Below, one piece after another: positions 11,160-20,641 of a stretch of DNA of 64,000 nt; position 1 is the stretch's first letter; every line of letters starts with the position of its first letter. The notes beneath the pieces are model-generated. The model did no database searches. It saw only the letters and a list, made by a program, of their open reading frames with translations, and was not told where the DNA came from. This DNA is from Heterotrichella gracilis (lineage: Eukaryota; Sar; Xanthophyceae; Tribonematales; Xanthonemataceae). The position numbers and the translations under genes were made by a program. The stretch lies in NCBI GenBank assembly GCA_032358255.1, contig JAULBX010006553.1, forward strand, positions 59,606-123,605, written 5' to 3'.

Positions 11160-12090
11160 ATGGTAGTTTATAAGCTGATAGAATCGCCCACAAATCGTCT
11201 AGTTTGAACTTCATGATGTGCCCAAACTTAATTGAATTTGTTGTTACATTTATTCTCATTTAACGAGTAATACTTTTTTTTCAAGGAAATAAAGCCACTA
11301 TTGAAAGTCATCCTGAAAAGTACGTTTGGGTTGCAGAACAACTTCACATCATGTGTTCAGCAACGCAGATAAAGTCACTTGAAAGTAGTTCACAGCCTGT
11401 CGGGTGGCCGGACAAGAACTGGGAACGCTACCAAAAATATATCAAGCAACAAGCCACAACACAAGGGAAGCCAGGGTAAACCCATGGTGAAAAGCAGGCA
11501 GAAGCAGGTCTTTTTTCAATCTATTTATCAAGAGAGAAATAGAGTAGGAGCAACTGTGACACCAGTGGAGTGGTTCTATGCCAGGACCACGTCCATATGA
11601 GCACGTCAGCGGCTTGTATGGCATACTGTGGATTACAATAAGTATTGAACAAGTGAGGGAGACGATTGACTGCAGTGGGAGGAATCCCAGTTCAGGAAAC
11701 AGGGTTCCAGCCAGCAATGTAACAAGCGGTTGTGGTCAGCTGAGGGGTGGCACGCCATGGCAGGGGCTGGGGGCTGGTCAAAGTGCACTCCACACCTGCA
11801 CGGCAAGCAGCACGGCAAGCACCACTCGTCAGGTATGAAAATGAAGATTAACATGGTGCAAAAGGAGCCACCACGGTGGATATGGTGGCAAGATGTGCAA
11901 ATGAAGGGTTTTGATGGAAAAACGGGATGTAGGGCACAACAACAGGGTGGCACATACTGCGCATGGGTAACTGCTCGTGAGTGGTACCGCGCGAATGCCA
12001 AGTAACTAGTGAACTAACTACGCACACCGGCATACCTCCCAGTCACTACGTGAGCCGGCACAACAAGCAACTCTAGCAAATGGGCAACAT
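11160..12090. other. Intergenic DNA between F-box genes A and B
   Basis: No supported gene. The part near 11660-11800 resembles the downstream flanks of the other paralogues and probably contains the terminal 3'-UTR exon of gene B (acceptor-like TGCAG|GTGTGGAG near 11796 in minus orientation). Confidence 0.4.
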
Positions 12091-12141
12091 GCACATACCT
12101 GGATGCGTGAGCAAGGCTGGCGCTTGCTGAGCCACGCCATG

Positions 12142-13449
12142 TCAGGGATCCGGCATCGCCCACCATGGGCTCCTCTCCTGTGCTTTTGCCTCCACGCTGT
12201 AGCTGCCGCCAGCCTGGCCTGACCAGCGGCAGATGACCAGCCCCTCTACCTCCCGCATGGTGATGGTGCTGGAGGGCGAGGTGTGGATCACCAAGTCGGG
12301 TGTCTCGTCTTCTTCATCTTGGTCATCGGCAAGCTTGATTGACACCTGCCGTAGGCTGGCAACCCAAGGCACCTCTACAGGTGGTGGCTCATAGTAAGTC
12401 AAGGCGCAAATGTGCAACTCCTCCAAGCGTGGAAGGCTGGGGAGGGAGGCAAGCCAGGCAGGCGCCCCAAGTTGATCCGACACTGTCGCAGACAACCCCA
12501 GTCGCTTGAGGTTGGCTCCACAAGGTGACCATGGGGCTAACGCGACAGCCTCCTCTGGATGTGTGGTAGCCATCAAGCACAGCTGCTCCAAGGAAACTGG
12601 CAGGGCGTTGTCTGACAGGTGAAGCTCCTCTGCTCCCACATGCAGCTCCTCCAGCTCCACAGGCAACGTGTTGTCATAGAGGTGCAGGTGGCCGAGGTTG
12701 AACAGCCTGATGCTGCGCTTGGCACACAACAAGGCCGGTGTTCCGTGAATGTCACCATCACCAGCATCAACTGTGAGTGAGGACAGGTGGGGTAGGTGTT
12801 GCTGACCCCATGCTTCGTCGAGTCTGCTCTCATCCGACCATACCACGTGCACATCTAAGAGCGAGGCTGGGAGATGCGGCATGTGGTCCACTGGCAAGCC
12901 AAACTTGAGCATTGTGAGGGAAGTCAAGCTGCTCAACGCGTGCAATGGGGCTGAAATCTTGGAGCTTTTGTCGACCAGTGTGAGGTCCGTCAAGTTGACA
13001 AAGCCAGCCAGGCGATTAACCTCCAGGGAAGTCAAGAAGAAGCCTGCTGCAATTTCGCCGACCTCCTGCTGGTGAAAAGCAAACTGCTGCAGCTGGCGTG
13101 GGAGTGCGGCAAGCAACCACAGCCACGACTTGGCGAGGTGTGGAGGTCTTGTGAACAGCACCGTACGGTCTGCAATGTGTATATCCACGCTGGCTGTTGC
13201 TTCAAGCTTGGGTCCCAGCCAATGCAGGAACTTGTGCCAGTTGTTTTCTGTCTGGCGCCACAGTGGGTTTTGGAGGTTTAAGTCTACAGGCTGCCCCAAC
13301 TGCAGACGTTGCCAGGCTGCGCTGGGCCCATCAAGGGCTGCCTTCCATGCCTTGCACACTGCCTGGGACCTGACTTTGCTCTTCAGGTCCAAAGTGGAGA
13401 AGACCTGCTGCAGCAACTCGGCTGGGAAGTGGGCCAAGCTGGGTGTCAT
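12142..13449 (-). CDS. F-box/leucine-rich family protein, paralogue B (435 aa)
   Basis: Same family as A. The F-box is at residues 6-50 (FPAELLQQVFSTLDLKSK, AVCKAWKAALDG). Leucine-rich segments run through the middle, for example LSSLTSLTMLKFGLP, LPHLSSLTVDAGD and LPVSLEQLCLMAT. The family C-terminal block is present (PDLVIHTSPSSTITMRE, EGLVICRWSGQAGGSYS). The ATG at 13449 (MTPSLAH) matches A and D; ATG codons at 13452 and 13479 are in frame upstream. There is no coding intron. A conserved 3'-UTR donor follows 43 nt after the stop. The frame is intact, so the gene is probably functional. Substrate unknown. Confidence 0.8.
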   Translation of the reverse strand: MTPSLAHFPAELLQQVFSTLDLKSKVRSQAVCKAWKAALDGPSAAWQRLQLGQPVDLNLQNPLWRQTENNWHKFLHWLGPKLEATASVDIHIADRTVLFTRPPHLAKSWLWLLAALPRQLQQFAFHQQEVGEIAAGFFLTSLEVNRLAGFVNLTDLTLVDKSSKISAPLHALSSLTSLTMLKFGLPVDHMPHLPASLLDVHVVWSDESRLDEAWGQQHLPHLSSLTVDAGDGDIHGTPALLCAKRSIRLFNLGHLHLYDNTLPVELEELHVGAEELHLSDNALPVSLEQLCLMATTHPEEAVALAPWSPCGANLKRLGLSATVSDQLGAPAWLASLPSLPRLEELHICALTYYEPPPVEVPWVASLRQVSIKLADDQDEEDETPDLVIHTSPSSTITMREVEGLVICRWSGQAGGSYSVEAKAQERSPWWAMPDP

Positions 13450-13599
13450 CATGCCCTCACACCGCTGGCACCAGTTCACAACTTCAAACCTCAGACGTAC
13501 TCACACCCTGCACAAGGTACACAGAACAGCGGTTGACCACTGGAATCATACTAGCTGCCTGACAGTGAGGGCTGGGTGTCGTTAAGTGTGTGTGATGTA

Positions 13600-13735
13600 G
13601 TGTCATTTGCATGCATGCATGTGTCTCAGCTATAAAGCACTGCCCGTGAACCCCAAAAATTATGATGTGTGACACTGCAGCAGGTAAAGGGGTATATGTA
13701 GCACATATTACGTACCACTGAACTGTGTACAAGTT
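13600..13735 (-). promoter_or_regulatory. Conserved upstream module of F-box gene B
   Basis: It contains the CATGCATGCA tract (about 13606-13622) next to a TGAGACAC run, and the distal block around CAGTGGTACG (13710-13733), in the same order and spacing as in paralogues A, C, D and E. Confidence 0.55.
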
Positions 13736-15060
13736 CCTGATTTGGTTCTGCCACTTGGTGGTGATGTCGCTAGCGGGGGATGTTCAAGGGAACTGCGTTC
13801 GATCACTGGCAACAAGAGCTGATCTAAACTCCTGGTTACGCGTGTTACTTGTTAGTAACATCACAATTGCATAAGCAAAAGGTTTCTCTTCTCCTTTATT
13901 CGTGCGAATCCTGTAAAAAGTCGGATATTACCGTTTAAATAATCCTCATTCTTTTCCAGACAAAGTTGTCTCTTGCACAAACGTGTCAGGGCACATACCA
14001 GGGCCAATAAAACTGCTATTAGAGCCTGTCAATAGCAATGCTGCACAATCAATCCGATTACTTGCTGGCATACACAAGAATCCCAACCCAAACACACACA
14101 ACCACCAGGGACAAAGTAGTACACAACACAAGCTAGCGTCAAGTGTTTGTCGCAAATCCTGTCAAGGGGAACAGACTATTAGCAAGGGTGACAACCTGGC
14201 CATCGTCTTTTGCCAGTTTCCGACCCAAGATACCGCTGGGTCAATGCCATGTGGTGCACCGGGTTAAATAGAGTTGCAATTGCATACTGTACAGCATATG
14301 GAAGTGTAAGATGGCCATCCTAAGTGTAAGATCGCGTTGAGGGATTCCAATTCAGGCGTCTAGGGTGTTCAATCACCATTGTCCCAAGAAGTGGCAGTGG
14401 TCAGTTGCACGGGGGCGGTGGGGCCGCAACGGCAGTTGGGGGTTGTTCAAAGAGCCTTCACACTGTGGCACCTGCACGGCACGGTAAGGAACAAGCGCTG
14501 GTCAGCCCCGAAAGTGAAATTGGACGGCGGTGCTGGTAGGAAAGGAGGAAAGAAAACAGCGCCAAAACACAAGGCCGCAGCCACAAAACCATCAAGTTGA
14601 GAAATGCAGACAGGAAGGGCAGTATATTAGTAAGCAGGGGGACATGGCGAGGGTAACAATGGTGTAACAGAGAAGCACGGCCTCCTTCCTTGTGCATCAG
14701 TGTGAAGGGATTCCCACATATTTGCTGGGTACAAAAGGTGACAGGAAACATCCAAAATTTGGGTATCACGTTTTGAGTACCGTCCTGAAGGCTTCGAGTG
14801 TGATGTCCCCTGGGGTCACCCACTCCAATAGCAGATGTTTAATGTTCAAGTACAAAGAAATCTGTGGAAGGTCCATGAAGGGAGACAAGGCTCCGCTGGC
14901 GATGACATTTAAAACGCATGGGTGACAGGTCAGGCATGGCATGCACGGTATCTGACGACATGCAGGTGAACATGCAATGGCACTAGGCAGTGGCGCTTGA
15001 ACTGGATCTGACCTCAGAGATGTAGAATTGTGAAGGTTTCAGGGTTAAGGGTTTAGATGT
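13736..15060. other. Intergenic DNA between F-box genes B and C
   Basis: No recognisable coding region. The part at about 14340-14475 is similar to the downstream flanks of the other paralogues (GGAATCCCT near 14340, an acceptor-like TGCAG|GTGCCAC near 14473 in minus orientation) and probably holds the terminal 3'-UTR exon of gene C. A telomere-like GGGTTAAGGGTTTAG is near 15042-15056. Confidence 0.4.
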
Positions 15061-15114
15061 GGCCTCCACATACCTGCATGATCAAGCCGAGGAGCTTTCC
15101 TGGACCAAGCCATG

Positions 15115-16406
15115 TCAAAGGTCTGGCACATCCCACCATTGCCCCCCCTTCTCTGCCTTTGTCTCCACGCTGTAGCTGCCACCAGCCTGGCCCGGCCAGC
15201 TGCACATGACCAGCCCCTCTATCCGGCGCACGGTGATGGTGCTGGAGGGCCAGGTGTGGATCACCAAATTGCTTTCACGCTCAGAGTCTTCGCAGCATTC
15301 AAACCACATCTGGCGCAGGCTGGGAACCCAGGGCACATCAATGGTGTGCGGCTCGTGAAAAAATGATGCCCTTCCAAGTGTGGAAGGCTGGGGAGGGTGG
15401 CAAGCCAGGCTGGTGACCTGGATTTAGCGTACAACGCTGCATACAAGCCCAGTCTCTTGAGGTTGGCTCCACAGGGCAACCACGGAGCTAGTTTACGGAC
15501 CTCCACGGGTTGAATAATAGACATCAAGCACAGCTGCTCCAAGGAAGCTGGCAGAGCGTTGTCTGACAGGTGCACAATCTCTGCGTCTACATGCAGCTCT
15601 TCCAGTCCCACTGGCAAAATATTGTCGCCCAGAACCAGCGGAGAGGCACAGACGATTCTGATGCTCTGCTTGGCGCAGAATAGGTCTGGTGTGCCTACAA
15701 CGTGTGTGCCTCCCGCGTCAACTGTGAGTGAGGACAGCTGGGGTAGGTGCTGCTGACCCCATGCTTGGTCAAGCCTGCTGCCGCCACCCCACCATAATAC
15801 CTCCAGGTTTGAAAGTGAGGCTTGCAGTGGCGGTATGCGGTCCACTGACAAGCCAAACTTTAGCCTTGTGAGGGAAGTCAAGCTGTTCAGTGCATTCAAG
15901 TTGCCTGCAATCCTGGAGCTTCTGTCGACCAGAGTGAGGTCTGTCAAGCCGACAAAGAAGCTCAGGCTATGGAGCTCCATTGAGGTCAAGGAAAGGCCTG
16001 CTGCATATCCGCAAAGCTCTGCTTGGTGAAACGCAAGCTGCTGCAGCTGCCCACGAGGGAGCGCGGCAAGCAACCACAGCCAAGTTTTGCTGAGGTGTGG
16101 GAACCTTGTTCCTGCCATCAATTTGTCTGCGATGTGTATATCCACGCTGCTTGTCGCCTGGAGCTTTGGTCCCAACCACTGCAGGAACTGGCACCACTTC
16201 GTTTCTGCTTGGCGCCACAGTGGGTGCTCAGCTGCATCTGCAGGCAGCTCCAGCTGCAGGTGCTGCCAGGCTGCACTGGGGCCATCAAGCGCCGCCTTCC
16301 ATGCCTTGCACACTGCCTGGGACCTGACTTTGCTCTTTATGTCCAAACTGGAGAAGACCTGCTGCAGCAACTGGGCTGGGAAGTGGGCTGCATTGTTGGG
16401 TGCCAT
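15115..16406 (-). pseudogene. F-box/leucine-rich family, paralogue C, frameshifted near its 3' end
   Basis: The reading frame starts with a normal F-box (FPAQLLQQVFSSLDIKSK, AVCKAWKAAL) and leucine-rich segments, but runs out of homology after SLPHLEG and stops at 15261. The family C-terminal block continues in another frame at 15336-15115 (WVPSLRQMWFECCE, LVIHTWPSSTITVRR, MCSWPGQAGGSYS, then the ancestral stop). Compared with paralogue B, about 13 nt are missing around 15355-15378, which explains the shift. The truncated 381-aa product would keep the F-box and most leucine-rich segments, so residual function cannot be excluded. The 3'-UTR donor is still present 41 nt after the ancestral stop. 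Confidence 0.75.
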
Positions 16407-16534
16407 CACGGTGTCAGCTGGGGTGTCCTTTCAATGCAGCCTGCCAGTCGCTCATACACTGCACACGGTACAAACAACGGCGTTTGACCACTTATGGATG
16501 ACCAGCGGAAACCATAGCAGCTATACCAGTACGC

Positions 16535-16672
16535 GCGCCATATGCATGCATGCATGTGCTTAACTATTAAAGCAGATTACCCTAGGATCAAAAGCAACAT
16601 GGGTGACACTGTGAGAGAAATAGGCACAAAGGTGCAGCTATCTCGTACCACAGAACTCTTAACAAATCCACA
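16535..16672 (-). promoter_or_regulatory. Conserved upstream module of F-box gene C
   Basis: A CATGCATGCATG tract (about 16542-16557) lies 140-150 nt before the ATG, and the distal block with GTGGTACGAG lies at about 16642-16670. It is the same arrangement as in the other paralogues, though the GAGACA part is degraded. Confidence 0.5.
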
Positions 16673-17725
16673 CTATCGCCAAGTTCACTGCTTGGCTTCT
16701 GCCTCTCGGTGTTGGTGTCAACAAGATGGTGACACGTTGAGGATGTATAGTCGCTGTGAACGATCAAGTATGCACACAAGGCTGAGGTGGAGTGTTCTGG
16801 TTCGCATCTAACACCGTCGCCCACAAACTTGATGCAGAAGAATAAGTTGCAAATAAAAAAGAATTTACAGGATAAATCCAAGGCAAAAACAATAAATATT
16901 ATTTTCCAGACATAGTCCAGGCAAGAACAAGCCGTGTCATAAAAAAGATGATGGCAATTTACGTAGATAGCGGCAGGTACCCGTAAAATATGCACTGTGG
17001 AAGATCTCAAAGAGACCCCATACTGACAGGAAAAAAGGGAACAGTGGTGGGTGCAGTGGTGGGTGAAAAAGTTGTCATGTCTAATGATACCCATTGTCGT
17101 GCAGGTAGCTTCGCATTGCCTCTTCAGAATGCAGACACAGAATTTCAAGAGCCTATCGATAATCAGACACAAGGCCACACTATCAAGTTGGTTCAAATAA
17201 TTGCTGTAAAGAAGTAAAGAAACAGTAAAGAAACGACCAGCGAGAACACTGAAACACTAATAACCACCAAGCACAAACCATCACTTGGAAAACAAGAAAG
17301 GAAACGCCCACAAGTGGGTATCAATTAGTATAGTGTCAAGTTTTTGTGAAAGGAACAGACTAGGAGCGAATGTAACAACGGTAGTTCGAGGCTGGCTGGC
17401 TGATTGGCAACGCCCTTCCTGGTAAATGCGCTGTGGCGCAGAGTGGAACCCCGCGCTGTTGAATCAACTCAGCATGATGATCACGGTGCGGGTGGGTACA
17501 TTGGGGGAGGAACCTTGGCTCCAAAGCAGAGCGTCCAGGCAGATTGCAGCAAGTGGCATCTGTTAGCTGTTGGGACATGCATTGGGGCTGTCAAAAGCGC
17601 CATCAATCCTCACCTGCAGGCGCAAGATACAAGCATGGTCAGGTCATGCATGCGTGGATGGGATGAATGCTGGGTGCAAAAGGTGACACGGGAGCATACT
17701 TCACGTGGGGAAGCACCATTCTACA
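16673..17725. other. Intergenic DNA between F-box genes C and D
   Basis: No supported gene. Sequence near 17480-17625 resembles the conserved downstream flank of the family (an acceptor-like CCTGCAG|GTGAGG at about 17622 in minus orientation). Confidence 0.4.
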
Positions 17726-17728
17726 CCT

Positions 17729-19201
17729 TCAACACATCAGGAGTGGTACAAGGCTTCCAAAGATTGAGCGGCAAGCTCCAAGTGGGTGACGCCGCGCTTT
17801 GCAACTGTGCAAGAGTCTTGACATTGTGTGCGAGTGCAGTGCCCCCCATCTGTCCGTACCGCAGTCGCGCATGGGCTCTGCAGACCTCCACCATGGGTTT
17901 GCCTCCTTTGCATTTGTCTCAACGACGAAACCGCCGCCAGGCTGGCCCGACCATCGGCAGATGGCCAGCCCCTCCGCCTGGCGCATGATGGCGGTGCTGG
18001 ATGGCGAGGTGTGGATCACCAAGTCGGGTGCGCAGTCCCCGTCGCCCTCGTCAGGGTTGCAGAAAAACGCCACCTGGCGCAGGCTGGGAAGCCAAGGCAC
18101 TTCAAACGTTGGAGGCTCATCAAGGATGACGACGGATTGATAGAAGTGCTCCAAGCGTGGGAGGCTGGCAAGGGAGGCAAGCCAGGGAAGCGACTCTTCC
18201 GCAGTCACCAGTGCATGGAGGCCCAGTCGCTTGAGGTTGGCTCCACAGGGCAGCCACGGTGCTATGTTGCGCGTCTCCTTTGGGTGGACCTCAGCCAGCA
18301 AGCAGAGATGCTGCAAGGAGACTGGCAGGGCCTTGTCCATCAGGTGCACCTCCGCTGCCTCCACATGCAGCTCCTCGAGCCCCTCCGGTAGGGTTTCATC
18401 GACCAGGTACAGGTGGTGGAGCTTGAAAATCCTGATGCTGCGCTTGGCACAGAACAGGTCCCTTGTCCCAAGGATGCAGAAGCCTTCAGCGATGACTGTG
18501 AGTGAGGACAGGTGGGGGAGGTCCTGTTCACCCCACGCCTGGTCAAGCCTGCTATCCAAATCCTCATGCAGCCACGTCACCTCAAGGTCTGTAAGCGAGA
18601 CTGGCAGCTGCGGCATGTTCTCCACTCGCAGTCCAAACTTGAGCCTTGTGAGGGAAGTCAAGCTGCTGAGCGCGCTCAAGGGGGCGGCAGCTCTGAAGCT
18701 TCTATCCACCAGTGTGAGGTCTGTCAGGTTGACCAAACTGCTTAGGCTGTGGACCTCTAGGGAGGTCAGGAAAAACCCTGTTGCATGCCCGTCGATGTCT
18801 TCGTCGATATCCAGGTGTTGGTGAAAAGTCAGCTGCTGCAGGTGCTGCCGTGGGAGGGATGCGATCAACCACGACCAGGTCTTGGCGAGGTGTGTGGGTC
18901 TTGTCACCAGCATCGACGTGTCTGCAATGTGTATGTCCATACTGGTTGTTGCTTGGAGCTTGGGTCCCAGCCACTGCAGAAACTTGTACCAGCTGTCTTC
19001 TGCATGGCACCACATGGGGTCCTCTTCGTCTTCATCTCCAGGCTGGCCCAGCTGTATGTGCTGCCATGCCACGCTAGGGCAATTAAGGGCTGCCTTCCAT
19101 GCCTTGCACACCACCTGGGACCTGGCTTTGCTCGTCAGGTCCAGACTGGAGAAGACCTGCTGCAGCAACTCGGCTGGGAAGTGGGCCAAGCTGGGAGTCA
19201 T
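17729..19201 (-). CDS. F-box/leucine-rich family protein, paralogue D, with extended C-terminus (490 aa)
   Basis: The F-box is at residues 5-49 (FPAELLQQVFSSLDLTSK, VVCKAWKAAL). Leucine-rich segments follow, then the family block (PDLVIHTSPSSTAIMRQ, GLAICRWSGQPGGG). The paralogues stop a few codons after a WW pair. D instead reads on from NPWWRSAEPMRDC for about 50 unrelated residues to a stop at 17729, so the ancestral stop has been lost. A GTACGG that could serve as a donor near 17862 may make the true C-terminus shorter if it is spliced. The start is MTPSLAH, as in A and B. It shares the conserved upstream module. Confidence 0.75.
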   Translation of the reverse strand: MTPSLAHFPAELLQQVFSSLDLTSKARSQVVCKAWKAALNCPSVAWQHIQLGQPGDEDEEDPMWCHAEDSWYKFLQWLGPKLQATTSMDIHIADTSMLVTRPTHLAKTWSWLIASLPRQHLQQLTFHQHLDIDEDIDGHATGFFLTSLEVHSLSSLVNLTDLTLVDRSFRAAAPLSALSSLTSLTRLKFGLRVENMPQLPVSLTDLEVTWLHEDLDSRLDQAWGEQDLPHLSSLTVIAEGFCILGTRDLFCAKRSIRIFKLHHLYLVDETLPEGLEELHVEAAEVHLMDKALPVSLQHLCLLAEVHPKETRNIAPWLPCGANLKRLGLHALVTAEESLPWLASLASLPRLEHFYQSVVILDEPPTFEVPWLPSLRQVAFFCNPDEGDGDCAPDLVIHTSPSSTAIMRQAEGLAICRWSGQPGGGFVVETNAKEANPWWRSAEPMRDCGTDRWGALHSHTMSRLLHSCKARRHPLGACRSIFGSLVPLLMC

Positions 19202-19369
19202 TCTGCACTCGCCTCAAGCTGGGTCGCAGGCAGCAGCTTCACACAACCCAGGAAACTTCAAGGCATGCTGCCAGGTGCCCACAGCCTGCATAAGTTACAC
19301 AGATCAGTAGCTGAATACTTGAAAGCAGTACTGGCCTGGCGTGCTAGGTGCAGACAGCCTGGGTTACAG

Positions 19370-19478
19370 ATGCATGCAGGTATGCATGCATATGGTATGT
19401 GTCTCGACAAACGCCAGTGGAACGGGTGACATTGCGCGTGTGTTACTGTTGTTTTCGTACCAGTGAAATATAACCAGG
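19370..19478 (-). promoter_or_regulatory. Conserved upstream module of F-box gene D
   Basis: A CATATGCATGCATACCTGCA run (about 19372-19392) lies beside GTCGAGACACA (about 19396-19407), and the distal block with TGGTACGAAA lies at 19453-19475. Order and spacing match the other four copies. Confidence 0.5.
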
Positions 19479-19514
19479 CGCTGCGTCGTTTCTGCCACTG
19501 ATTAACTTCCCGCA

Positions 19515-20641
19515 AGTCTGCTCGACGGGTGTGTGGGTGTCAGCAACCTGCAAAAGGTAGTCGACGTCGGTGTGAAACCATAAAAGGGAATACCAGCTGA
19601 GCTGCGGTTCTGATGGCGTGTCGACTCACAGTTAACAACATCATCGACTTTGGCCTGACTTTGACGGGACTCGCCCACTCTGGACCTGGGCATGTCCTGG
19701 GGTTTGGGGTTCTTCTAGGGTTTGGGGTTGCACTGCGGTAGGCCCAAGCCTTGGGCCCAAACTTGTCCGACTGGAGACGTCAGTGACACGATATATTGGC
19801 TGCAGCAGAATGCAGAATGCACGCCTTCCGTAGGAAATTGCGAGGACTCTTGGTGGGCGCCTTCCCTCGACATATGAACGGGTTTCCACTTCAGTTTGTG
19901 AAGCCACATGCTCAACACTGGCTCCCCCAGGGTACATTCATAGCAAACACAAACAAGTGGGGACAGAGGATATAACAGAGCTTAGTACCGCGCTTTGCAG
20001 AATCACACACGCACGCGGGACTGAGCTCCTGCACATCCTGGGTTAGGGTTTAAGATTAATGCGCCTGTACATGCTGGGGTTCAGCACAAGCATTGCATCG
20101 ACTTCGATATATCTTGGCCTGGGCCAATGATGGATCTTCCTCAGAGTAAAACCTTAATCAATGGAACAGAAATCCTAATCATGTTGGAACCTAAACCACA
20201 ATCACCTGGATTTACCAATTGGATAAACATGTGTTGCCAGCAAACCACTAGAGATATTGTTTCTTAAAATTCAATTACCACCGCGCTGATAAGCAAGTTG
20301 ACAGACCCATGCATTCCCCTGGAGGATTATAAATCAATGGTCTTCCTTGGGTGGGTGTGGTCGCTGACTCAGTACTTGACAATGTCCCCAAGGGCCTTGC
20401 ACCTGAACGAGGAGCTGAAAAAGCTCTGCATGTACCCTTTGCCCTAATAGCAACGCTGCTTGTTTTGCCTGCATCATTGAGGCACCACCATATGATTGCA
20501 TTCAATGTGATGTCATAGTCCTTCAACCTTAAAGGACACATCTGAGTCACAGCGCGCTCCTGCTTCCCAGGTGTTATCACTGTGCCACAGAAATTTACGC
20601 CAAGCGCACAGGAGTCTAGTCCCAGCCAGCTTCCTGCTGGC
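19515..20641. other. Intergenic DNA between F-box gene D and the MYND gene
   Basis: No gene supported. Telomere-like GGGTTTGGGGTT and TAGGGTTTGGGGTT runs lie at about 19700-19730, and GGGTTAGGGTTTAAG at 20041-20055. Confidence 0.4.

Noticed and set aside
13606-13622. CATGCATGCATG tract as a mobile-element end
   Set aside because: Similar tracts occur widely (for example 16542, 51150, 56624) without target duplications; in the F-box flanks they fit a shared promoter better.
16588-17196. 202-codon minus-strand frame upstream of F-box gene C
   Set aside because: Its composition (many Cys, Ile and Phe, no domain) and its overlap with the conserved upstream module argue for a chance frame.
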